Shown: positions 39,558 to 48,300 of the stretch, one piece after another | How positions within the stretch are numbered: the stretch's first letter is position 1 | Layout: every line of letters starts with the position of its first letter | Assembly: GCA_016946835.1 (NCBI GenBank) | Contig: JACVTC010000289.1 | Location: 1 to 58,131 of the forward strand | From: Neocallimastix lanati (nom. inval.) | Lineage: Eukaryota > Neocallimastigomycota > Neocallimastigomycetes > Neocallimastigales > Neocallimastigaceae | DNA: 58,131 bases | Direction: 5' to 3' | Notes under the pieces: model-generated | Database searches by the model: none | Told to the model about the DNA's origin: nothing | The model's input: only the letters and a program-made list of their open reading frames with translations | Program-made: the position numbers and the translations under genes

Positions 39558-40242
39558 AAATTTGATTCATTACTAAATAGAAATTTTTTTTTTTATTCTT
39601 ATTATTAATTAAAGTAAAAAAAAAAAAAAAATATTAAAATATTATGAATTTAACAAGTAATAAAAATAAAATTCAATAAAATATAGTTATTTTATTCAAA
39701 TAAGTAAATAAGTAAATAAATAAATAAGTAAATAAATAAATTATTAATTAATATCTTTATCTTTAATTATGAATTTTTTATTTTTTAAAAACCATTTATA
39801 TGGAAAAAAAAAGATATATTGTTACATTGATAGATAGTATATTATGAATTATTTTTATATGACTTTATAAGATATATGAAGACTTATAATTGTAATAAAT
39901 AAAAAAATATTTTATTGCTACATTCATTATTATAATATACAATAAAAGATATATATATATTAAAATTTAATAATAATATAAATTTTAAATAATAATAATA
40001 ATAATAATAATCTTATAATATTTATACATAATATAAACGTAATAAAATTTTTTTTCGAATAAAATTTTTTTGTTATTGAAACTCAGTGTTTTGTTTTTTT
40101 ATTATTAATTAAAGTTTAATTGGAGATATACTATTATTACAATAAATATTTAATATCATAATTATTAATTTTAATTTCTTAAAAAAAATATATATTTATT
40201 TTAAATAATAATAATAAAGAAAAAAAAGTAATAATAATTAAA
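39558..40242. other. AT-rich spacer between the expansin genes
   Basis: No gene. It contains AAAT/AAGT repeats near 39700-39740 and (AAT)n near 39990-40010. It is not obviously similar to the region upstream of the first expansin gene. Confidence 0.5.
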
Positions 40243-41595
40243 ATGACATATATAAAAAAATATTTAATTTTTTTAATATTATTTTTTGATTTTCATGAAC
40301 TAATTTTATCATTAACTCCATATTCAGAATGTACACAGGGAAGAATTACAGCTTATGATGGATATGAAAAGGGAGGTTCATGTGGATTTGGTATTCCGAA
40401 AATGTATGGTGCTGCTCCAAATGAAGCATTTTATAATTTAGGAGAGAAATGTGGTATATGTTATGAATTAGTTGGTCCAAATGGAGTTTTACTTTTTATG
40501 GTGGATTCTCATTGCCCAGTTAAAGGTAATGAACATTCATGTAGTGGAGATATGCTTCATTTTGATTTACATAAAAATGGGTTTGATACTATTGTTGATG
40601 AAGGTATAGGAAGATTAAATGTTACTTTTAGAATGGTTTCATGTGATCATAAAAGTAATATGATATTAAAAACTAAAAAAGATGTCTCAAAATATTTTTT
40701 CAGTTTTGTTATATTGTATCATAATATTGGTTTAAAAAAAGTGTATTACTCTTATGATAATGAAACATGGACTGGATTAGAAAGAGAAGGTGATTATAAT
40801 CATTGGACTATTAGAGGTGTAGAATTACCATTATATATTCAATTAGAATCTATTTCTGGAGAAAAAGTTGAAACAACTATAAATGAAATTATTGCAGATA
40901 ATTATTATGATACAGGAGTTCAATTTTCAATACCAAATAAAATGTATGATCCATTTTCATTGAAAGAAATTAAATCACCAAAAGTTGAAGGATGTTGTAA
41001 ATTAGATGATGCTTATACAGATATTTATTATGAAGGAAAATATTTAGGAGAATGGCAAGATATTTCTAATTGTGAGCCAGAGAATGAATATTCCGAAAAT
41101 TGTTATGAAGGAAAAAAATGTATCAAAGTTAATTTTAAGGATTGGAATGTATATCAATTTTTTAATAGAATTCAACCAGAAACTAAAAGATACAATGCTA
41201 TCAAATTTGCCATTAAAACAGAAAATACATGTGATAAATGTTTAAAAATAAAATTAGATGATTATTCATTTTATTCTATTAGTACTTCAGAAGCGGGTAA
41301 ATGGGAAGAAAAAGTATTAACATTAGAAGAACTAGGACTTACAAGTTCTACCAAAAAATTTCGAAAATTTATGTTTCAAGGAAGTAAAAAGGATTCTCAA
41401 ATTATTTATTTTGATAGTATTAAATTAGTAAAATCAGATTATGATGACCAAGGAGAGTGTAGTATTAATACTATACAAGATTATAATGTTTATAATGATA
41501 AAGAAAACAAAGCTACATCTAGTATAAATATTGAGTCTTTTAAATTATTAATCTTTTCATTACTAATTTCATTTTTATTAATAGGTAGAAATTAA
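40243..41595 (+). CDS. Secreted, probably GPI-anchored expansin-like protein, short tail
   Basis: 450 residues: a different signal peptide (MTYIKKYLIFLILFF..., about 1-24), then the same three modules as the preceding gene (barrel with HFDL, expansin beta-sandwich, Cys-containing third module). Only about ten nucleotide differences are seen by eye over about 1.1 kb. After GEC the proteins diverge: this one lacks the N/Q-rich linker and ends in a short Ser/Asn stretch plus a hydrophobic tail (FKLLIFSLLISFLLIG), again GPI-like. The identical core between unrelated ends suggests recent gene conversion. The gene would act on plant-type cell walls at the cell surface. Confidence 0.85.
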   Translation: MTYIKKYLIFLILFFDFHELILSLTPYSECTQGRITAYDGYEKGGSCGFGIPKMYGAAPNEAFYNLGEKCGICYELVGPNGVLLFMVDSHCPVKGNEHSCSGDMLHFDLHKNGFDTIVDEGIGRLNVTFRMVSCDHKSNMILKTKKDVSKYFFSFVILYHNIGLKKVYYSYDNETWTGLEREGDYNHWTIRGVELPLYIQLESISGEKVETTINEIIADNYYDTGVQFSIPNKMYDPFSLKEIKSPKVEGCCKLDDAYTDIYYEGKYLGEWQDISNCEPENEYSENCYEGKKCIKVNFKDWNVYQFFNRIQPETKRYNAIKFAIKTENTCDKCLKIKLDDYSFYSISTSEAGKWEEKVLTLEELGLTSSTKKFRKFMFQGSKKDSQIIYFDSIKLVKSDYDDQGECSINTIQDYNVYNDKENKATSSINIESFKLLIFSLLISFLLIGRN

Positions 41596-41984
41596 TATTG
41601 ATGAAACTATTTAATTAATGAAAATATTTCATTATTGAAATTTTAATATCAAATTATTTACATATTTTATATAAGTGATAGAATTTCCTTTTTCTTATTT
41701 AAAATAAAAAAATATTTATTAAGAAATAGTTTATCTTTCTATTCTTAATTTTTATCTTATTTTTATTTTTCATTCTCTTTTTATTTAGTTTTACTTTTTA
41801 AAATAAAAATATTAAATTAATATAGATAGATATAAAAATAATAATTAATCAAAGCAATGTAATACAAAAAAAAAAAAAAAAAAATTAATAAATAAGAAAT
41901 TAAAAATAAATAAATAATGAATTTATTTTTGATAAAGTTTATAGGTAAAAAAACATTTCTATTTAATAAAAAGGGAAATAAATA
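41596..41984. other. Spacer between expansin and tRNA-Trp
   Basis: AT-rich. The minus-strand tRNA is followed (going left) by a run of five T on its coding strand at about 41968-41972, a likely Pol III terminator. The small minus-strand open frame overlapping the tRNA is not credible. Confidence 0.55.
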
Positions 41985-42056
41985 TGGAGAGTGAGTGATT
42001 CGAACACCCAACCTTCCGCTCTGGAGGCGGACGCGCTACCGTTGCGCCAACCCTCC
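41985..42056 (-). tRNA. tRNA-Trp (anticodon CCA)
   Basis: 72 nt on the minus strand, no intron. The acceptor stem GGAGGGT pairs with ACTCTCC (one G-U), discriminator A. The anticodon stem TCCGC/GCGGA encloses loop CTCCAGA, giving CCA. The T arm is GGGTGTTCGAATCACTC. Its upstream side is occupied by elements 2 and 3: the CGTA target lies 12-15 bp from the tRNA 5' end. Confidence 0.95.
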
Positions 42057-42071
42057 TTACCTGTTTTCGTA

Positions 42072-42567
42072 TGATAAGAATGTACTAAATAATGCATTCT
42101 TAATTAAATCTACGATTTATTTCTAATACATTATGTGTACATTATTATTTTTGTACTTTAATAAATTTTTAAATCCAAAGATCAAAAATTAAATCAAAAA
42201 TTATATTAAACTTTATATTTTTATATTAAATCTTATATTAATAGTAATATTTTTATATATTTAAAACTTATATTAGCAATATTAATAATAAATCTTATTT
42301 TTTTTATATTAATAATGAAAATTTATATTAATAATATTTTTATATATTGATAATTAAAAATTTATATATTATATTTTAACTTTTTATTATAAAATTTTAT
42401 ATCGAAATGTTTTATTTTATATTGAAAAATATTTTATTTTATTAAAAACCTTTATATTAGAATAGTATTTTTATTTTTATTTGAATATTTTAACAGATTG
42501 TAATAAAAATTATAGCCAATTAAATAAATTCTTATTAGTAATATTTTAGATATTTTTAAATAAATAA

Positions 42568-42618
<51 letters not shown>

Positions 42619-42952
42619 TTTTATTAATATTATAAATGTATTTTATTTATATTGTTATAATTAAATTTTATATAATTAATTATAAAAATCAATTTAAATT
42701 TAATAGTTTTTAAAAAAAAAAAATAAATAAAATGTAATTTAGTGGCAAGAACAACTTTTATGCCTTGAAAAAAAGTATAAATAGTTGTAAATTTTGCTAC
42801 TAATTTTTAAATATCATCAAATAAAATAAAATCAAATAAAATAAAATAAAATCAAATAAAATCAAATAAATTTATAAATAAAAATAATAAATAAATAAAT
42901 AAAATTTGTGTTTCCTTACTTTATTTTTATTTAATTCTCTAAAACCTTAACA
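42072..42952 (+). repeat. 5' LTR of element 2 (881 bp)
   Basis: Starts TGATAAGAATG, ends CCTTAACA. It contains TATAAATA at 42776-42783, a likely TATA box, and an A run of about 40 near 42573-42616. Confidence 0.92.
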
Positions 42953-42958
42953 TTTATA

Positions 42959-42975
42959 TGGTGGCGATATCGGGG
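42959..42975 (+). promoter_or_regulatory. Primer-binding site of element 2
   Basis: TGGTGGCGATATCGGGG would pair with a tRNA ending CCCCGATATCGCCACCA. Element 3 has the variant TGGTGGAGATATCGGGG at 51038-51054. The primer tRNA is not identified. Confidence 0.65.
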
Positions 42976-43209
42976 AATTAAATAGAAATAATAGTAAATA
43001 ACATAGATTTTTTTTTTTAATTTTTTTTATTTTATATTGATAAACAAGTAAGTCGTTAATCCTTTGATTAACCTATGGCGCTTGTTTGATATATATATAA
43101 AAAAAATTTTTTTTAAATAAGTAAAATTAAGATTCTAAAAAAACAAATTTTGTAAAATTATAACAAGGAGCGGATAGAGCTCATACACAGTGTATTCTCA
43201 GATAGCAAC

Positions 43210-43394
43210 AAATTAACTCTATTCATAGTAGGTTATTGAATAGTAGTTAATTTGGAGATTAATTGGAAAGTAGACGAAGGTATTTGGTTACCGACCCGGT
43301 AATAATAGTTCAGCCTTCAACGTTTCAACACACGAAGGTGCGGGTACTTTCCAAGCACTGGCGAATAAGGAGCTTACGTCACCGAAGGCGTAAG
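43210..43394 (+). ncRNA. Hairpin-rich domain in the element 2 leader
   Basis: The main stem is AAATTAACTCTATTCA (43210-43225) paired with TGAATAG-T-AGTTAATTT (43237-43253), 16 bp with one bulged T. TTACCG/CGGTAA form a small hairpin at 43288-43302. TTGGAAAGT (43263-43271) can pair with ACTTTCCAA (43346-43354). CTTACG/CGTAAG form a hairpin near 43373-43394. It is absent from the shorter leader of element 3. No known RNA family is recognised. Confidence 0.5.
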
Positions 43395-43644
43395 ATTGTT
43401 TTTTTTTATATATATTTTTTTTTACTTTTCTTTGTGCTAGTTATAAGGCACTTTATTATATAAAGTATCAGACTTTGGCTAACTTCGCCATTTAAATTTT
43501 TTTTATTTTTTTTTTTATTACTGATACTTTATTTGTTTAATAATTCCTGTAAAAGAATCTTAATTTACTTTGAAAATATTGTGTTTTTAGTTAATTTTTA
43601 TTAGTTAATAAAAATATTATTGAATACTTTTAAAATTTTTTTTT

Positions 43645-43810
43645 ATTCCGTACATAGATTATCGGATTAAGTTTATCCTACATAGTAATTGGGCTAGTGG
43701 GCTCTGAACTGCTATATTTTATATTGAATATAGTAATCGTGGCACACGCGTGGCATGACACCATTAGGTAAGCTGCACGTCAGACAGTGTGTACTATCAG
43801 ATTGTACGAC
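43645..43810 (+). ncRNA. Leader RNA block conserved between elements 2 and 3
   Basis: Aligns closely with 51216-51383 although flanking leader sequences differ. It contains stem CTATATT/AATATAG (43712-43718/43727-43733) with one covarying pair relative to element 3. It also contains palindrome CACGCGTG (43745-43752) and an ACC...GGT hairpin of differing loop length. A packaging, dimerisation or translation role is inferred. Confidence 0.6.
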
Positions 43811-43980
43811 AATAAAGATTATTTTTTTTTTGTATTTAATAATTATAATTAATTAATAATTTTATTAGCTATAACAATACAATATTTATCGTTTAAAAAG
43901 AAAAATTTTTGAAAGGTGAAAATAATAAATAAAACTTTGCTTCTAAATTTATTACTACAAATATACTAAATTACAAAATT

Positions 43981-44255
43981 CAAGTGGTCGATAAAGATTT
44001 CGAGCTTGAAAAATATTCTATTAAGTTGTCGATAAAGATTTCGAACTTAAAATTATTCTATTAAGTTGTCGATAAAGATTTCGAACTTAAAATTATTCCA
44101 TTGAGTTGTCGATAAAGATTTCGAACTTAAAAATTATTCTATTGAGTTGTCGATAAAGATTTCGAACTTAAAAATTATTCTTAATAAAGTAGTCGAAAAG
44201 AACCTCGTGCTTTATAATTTCTACTAAGTTGTCGATAAGGATTTCGAGCTTATAT
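43981..44255 (+). repeat. Array of about seven hairpin-forming repeats in the element 2 leader
   Basis: Units of about 40-45 bp contain AAGTTGTCGATAAAGATTTC followed by GAACTT. TCGA/TCGA and AAGT/ACTT arms allow each unit to fold. Variants keep pairing: CAAG/CTTG in the first unit, AAGTA/TGCTT with CGA/TCG in the sixth. The array lies just upstream of gag. Confidence 0.75.
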
Positions 44256-44427
44256 CTACTAAAGAAAGCAAATAAAATTATTATTTTCAAAAAGTTACTA
44301 AAATATATTGTTTTAAAAATTGATTCGATATTAAATTACCTATTAAATTATATTTTTAAAGTTGTATTTCCAAATTTATTCTTATTTAATCACCTCATTA
44401 ATATACAACAAGAAATATTTAAACAAA

Positions 44428-45339
44428 ATGTCCAAGGAAACAACTTTGAGCTTTAAAGAATTGAAAAAAGAATTAAGAGATATTGTGAAACTTAGCAAGG
44501 ACAATTTAGATATTAAGTCCTGGGCTACTGAATTGAAACTTTGGATCAAGATACAAGGTATCACAGATCCAGAAACAATATTTAATGCTTGTTTACTTAC
44601 CAGCTCTGGTGAAGTACAACGCGTTATTGAAGATTTGGGAGAAGATAGTGATGATGAAAGTGATGATTCATCAGATGAAGAAGAAGAACATGATGAAGAA
44701 GAAAATGTTGATGATGATATTAAATTTCCTTCTCTTGGAAAAATTATTTCAAGTCTTGAAAATTTTTACGGTATTAAAGAAGACCAAAATTTACTTCTTA
44801 AAGAACTTCGTGCAATGCGAATTAAAAGAAACGAAAAGATTAAGGACTTTAATGTAAGATATAGAACTTTGTACACTAAACTTGATAAAAAGAGAAGAAA
44901 GCGCATCGGTGTACTAGATTATATTGATTCTATTCAAAATAATTATGAAGCCTGGAAGAAATTATCCCTTAAAGATGATATAAGTATGGAGAAAGCTTTC
45001 AAAATTGCCGAGAAAGTAGATAGACTTTCTGTAAGGAACAATAATATTAATACCTATAATGTTAATAATTCCCAGCATAATCAAAATAATCAAAACAGTA
45101 CTACTTCAAGACTTTATCCTAAAAGAAGAAACGAAACTTTCCAAACAAGTCAAACAAATAATAAACTGAAACCTCAAGATATTATAGAAGAATCAACCCA
45201 GAAAATGAGAAATTTATCTGTTAAAACTTGCTTCTTCTGTAAGGAAGAAGGTCATTACTCATACTATTGCCCTCAATTAAATAAGATTATGGAAAAAAAT
45301 AAAAAAGAAATATATTCCAAAAAGTCTTTAAACTTCTAA
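44428..45339 (+). CDS. gag: Gag of element 2 with CCHC zinc knuckle
   Basis: About 303 residues from the ATG at 44428 (MSKETTLSFKELKKEL...). An in-frame ATG at 44362 exists, but the alignment with element 3 Gag favours 44428. The order is a helical N-terminal region, a long acidic stretch (DSDDESDDSSDEEEEHDEEE), a capsid-like domain (LLLKELRAMRIKRNEKIKDF ...), a linker rich in N and Q, and a retroviral zinc knuckle C-x2-C-x4-H-x4-C (CFFCKEEGHYSYYC). Gag assembles particles and binds the genomic RNA. It ends S-L-N-F-stop, in which TCT TTA AAC contains the -1 slip site. Confidence 0.9.
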   Translation: MSKETTLSFKELKKELRDIVKLSKDNLDIKSWATELKLWIKIQGITDPETIFNACLLTSSGEVQRVIEDLGEDSDDESDDSSDEEEEHDEEENVDDDIKFPSLGKIISSLENFYGIKEDQNLLLKELRAMRIKRNEKIKDFNVRYRTLYTKLDKKRRKRIGVLDYIDSIQNNYEAWKKLSLKDDISMEKAFKIAEKVDRLSVRNNNINTYNVNNSQHNQNNQNSTTSRLYPKRRNETFQTSQTNNKLKPQDIIEESTQKMRNLSVKTCFFCKEEGHYSYYCPQLNKIMEKNKKEIYSKKSLNF

Positions 45340-45360
45340 ATGGGAGCAGAAGCACTCCCA
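45327..45360 (+). other. -1 programmed frameshift site of element 2
   Basis: The heptamer T TTA AAC (45327-45333) is in phase with Gag codons TCT TTA AAC TTC TAA. A 7-nt spacer is followed by the perfect hairpin TGGGAG (45341-45346) / CTCCCA (45355-45360) with an 8-nt loop. The pol frame is open from 45303, so a -1 slip produces Gag-Pol. Confidence 0.8.
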
Positions 45361-48300
45361 ATGACAAAACAATAGCTTCATTAAATAATTTACAAAATAA
45401 TACTTTTACCAAGAATACCCCAATTGATAATAATTCCTTTAATAAAGAATCTGAAGAATCTGATTTTAGTGACACAACTGAAAGTGAGGATAATATCATT
45501 ATAAATGCTATAAAAAGAAAAATGAATGATAATAACAGCGAAAAGGAAGAAAATAATTCCAAGAAAGTACATAAAAGTTTAAAAGATAATCCACGTCCTT
45601 TCGCAACTCCTGCTTTAAGAAAGAAGAAAGAAAATGAGCTACATAATAAACCAAATAAAGTTTATAAAAATCAAATACTTCCTTCAATTTTAACTCAACC
45701 AAATATTAACAAAGAAAAACAAAAAGAAAAGGAATTAAGAAATATAACAAGAGTAAGAGAAAGTAAAGAAGAAAACAACAATTATTCATCAAAAGGAAAG
45801 AAAAAAGTTGAATCTGAAGATATACTTGTAATCGATAATGAAATAGAAGATATAGAAATGAATAAAGATAATCAACAAAATAAAACTAATACTTTGGAAA
45901 AATTAATTTCAACAAAAACTAAAGAAACTAATAATGAAAATACTCAGTTAGTAAAAAGGAATATCAAAATGATGAATAATAAAGAACCTTACAATATTAT
46001 GGATGATTTAAATAATCTTAAATCCAGTATTACGATAGGTCAACTCTTGAATGCATGTCCGAAAATTCGTTCACAATTAACTCAAGGTTTAAAGTTAGAA
46101 AAATCTAAAATAATTGGAACTGTAGACAATGTAATAGCACGAACTTTATTAGTGAATAACTATGATCATAGCTACATAAGTAAAAGTAATGAAGTAGCCG
46201 AAGAAGACTTAGCAATGGTTGATGCAAGTGTTGACGGAGTACTAGGAAAACTTTTAATTGATTCTTGTAGTAACCTAAGCATCGTTACTAAGCAGTATTT
46301 TGATAAATTACCTGGTGAATATGAAACAGTTGGAAAAAGTCGTGGAAGAATCCAACTAGCAACACAAGATGAAGAATACTCGGAAGGAATTATTGTTCAA
46401 TTACCAGTAAAAATTAATAATTATGAATTTAATGCGGACTTTAGAATTATTGAGAAAGAAGACTCATTTTATGATATGTTAATAAACTTTAAAACTCAAA
46501 TCGATCATTGTTTATTTATTCATCCGACCTTAAACAGTTTATGTAAACTTTTGTCAGAAAGTGAATACGAAGAAATAGCTAAAATAAATAATCAATATTA
46601 TGATGAAGAAAGTATAATTTGCACTATTAGAAAAGTTAAAGAAACGAATAATGAAAAGGAAATTATAAAGGAATTAACTCCAATGGAATTTATTGAGAGT
46701 GATGAATTTTTAAGTACCTTAAATAAAGATTATAAAGAACAAATTATTAAAATTCTCAAAGAAATGATTGACATAGTTGCCACTTCAACAGAAGAACTAA
46801 CTCCTTCTAAACTTTCACCACATAAGATCCGTTTGAAAGCAAATTCAAAGCCAGTAAAATTAAGAAGTTATAGGTTAACTAAATTAAAATCAGATATCTT
46901 AAAAGAAGAACTTACAAAACTTATTAAGAAAGGATTGATAGAACCATCCTGTTCAGAATGGTCATCTCCAGTAGTACTTATTCTAAAACACAATGGAAAG
47001 TGGCGCTTGTGCATTGACTACCGAAAAGTCAATGATATGACAGAAAAAGATTCTTATTCAGTTCCATATATAGATGAAATTTTTGATAGTCTCGGAGGAG
47101 CTAAAATATTTACAACTCTTGATTTATTTTCTGGTTTTCACCAAATCTTAATGGATGAAGAAAGCGTTGAAGTAACCACTTTCACTACTAAGTTTGGAAA
47201 TTATCAATTTAAGGTTATGCCTTTTGGACTTACTGGAGCTCCCTCAACCTTCCAAAGAGAAATGAATAAAATTTTATTCCCTTTTATTGGTGAATTTGTT
47301 TATGTATTTATTGATGATGTTTTGATCTATTCAAAAAGTATCGAAGAACATTTAATTCATATTAAACAAGTATTAGAAGTATTTAAAGAAAACAAGTTAA
47401 AAATTAATATTGAAAAGTGCCATTTTCTTCAAACTGAAGTTGATGTATTAGGTCACAAACTTACTACTAAAGGATTAAGTCCCATGGAAAGTAAAATAAC
47501 AGCTATTAAGAAGTGGGAAGCCCCTTCATCAATTCATGAATTAAGATCATTTCTAGGAGCAATAGGGTATTATCGTGACTTTATCCCTAAATATGCTCAA
47601 ATTACCTCACCTTTATGTAAATTATTGAAAAAGAATACTAAATATGAATGGAATAAAGAACAACAAGAAAGCTTTGAACTCCTAAAAGAAAAATTAATCA
47701 ATGCGCCTATTCTAAAATTTCCGTCATTTGACAAACCTTTTATCATTAGAACTGATGCTTCGTATAATGGAATTGGTGGAGTTCTTTTACAAAAAGAAGA
47801 AGAAACCGGTAAGGAGCATCCAATACACTTTATAAGTAGAAGTTTAAAGAAAGCTGAAAAGAATTATGGTATTACCGATTTGGAAGGAACCGCTTTGTTT
47901 TACTGTATGACTAAATTTAAATCTTATATTGAAGGAAATCCACTACCTACAACTATTTACACAGATCATAAACCATTAGTTGGTTTATTTAAGAATAAAG
48001 AACCTTTGAATGCAAGGCAAACAAGATGGTGTCTAACCGCTAGTATGCTTGGAATTAATATAAAATATGAATCAGGCAAAAAGAATGTGTTAGCTGATGC
48101 TCTTTCAAGAATGAAAAGTAAGGAAGAGAGAAAGATATTATTAACAAAAATTACTAATGGAAATAATGAAGAATTATTATCTAAAGTTATAAAGGAATTT
48201 ATTAATGAAAAGTTTACTGTTATTGATGGTGAAGATTACTTTATCGACAATGGAAATTATAGAAAATTAATAACGGACGAAAATGAAAGGTTTAAATTAA

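Larger units (their letters stand above)
42976..44427 (+). other. Long structured leader of element 2
   Basis: About 1.45 kb of untranslated RNA before gag, far less AT-rich in parts. It holds the hairpin-rich block (43168-43400), the block conserved with element 3 (43645-43810), and a repeat array of potential hairpins (43981-44255). Many ATGs precede the gag start, so scanning initiation looks unlikely without some bypass. The small frame at 43263 is not supported as a gene. Confidence 0.7.

Noticed and set aside
43263-43463. 66-codon open frame in the element 2 leader
   Set aside because: Lies over the hairpin-rich RNA domain; no counterpart in element 3 and no protein-like composition.
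43981-44255. CRISPR-like repeat spacing
   Set aside because: Repeats are contiguous with short variable linkers, inside a eukaryotic retrotransposon leader, with no cas genes.
44362-44427. Upstream start for element 2 Gag
   Set aside because: The extra 22 residues are hydrophobic, lack a counterpart in element 3 Gag, and the ATG at 44428 begins the conserved region.
45522-45524. ATG as independent start of element 2 pol
   Set aside because: The pol frame is open from 45303 and overlaps gag at a slip site; Gag-Pol fusion explains it better.
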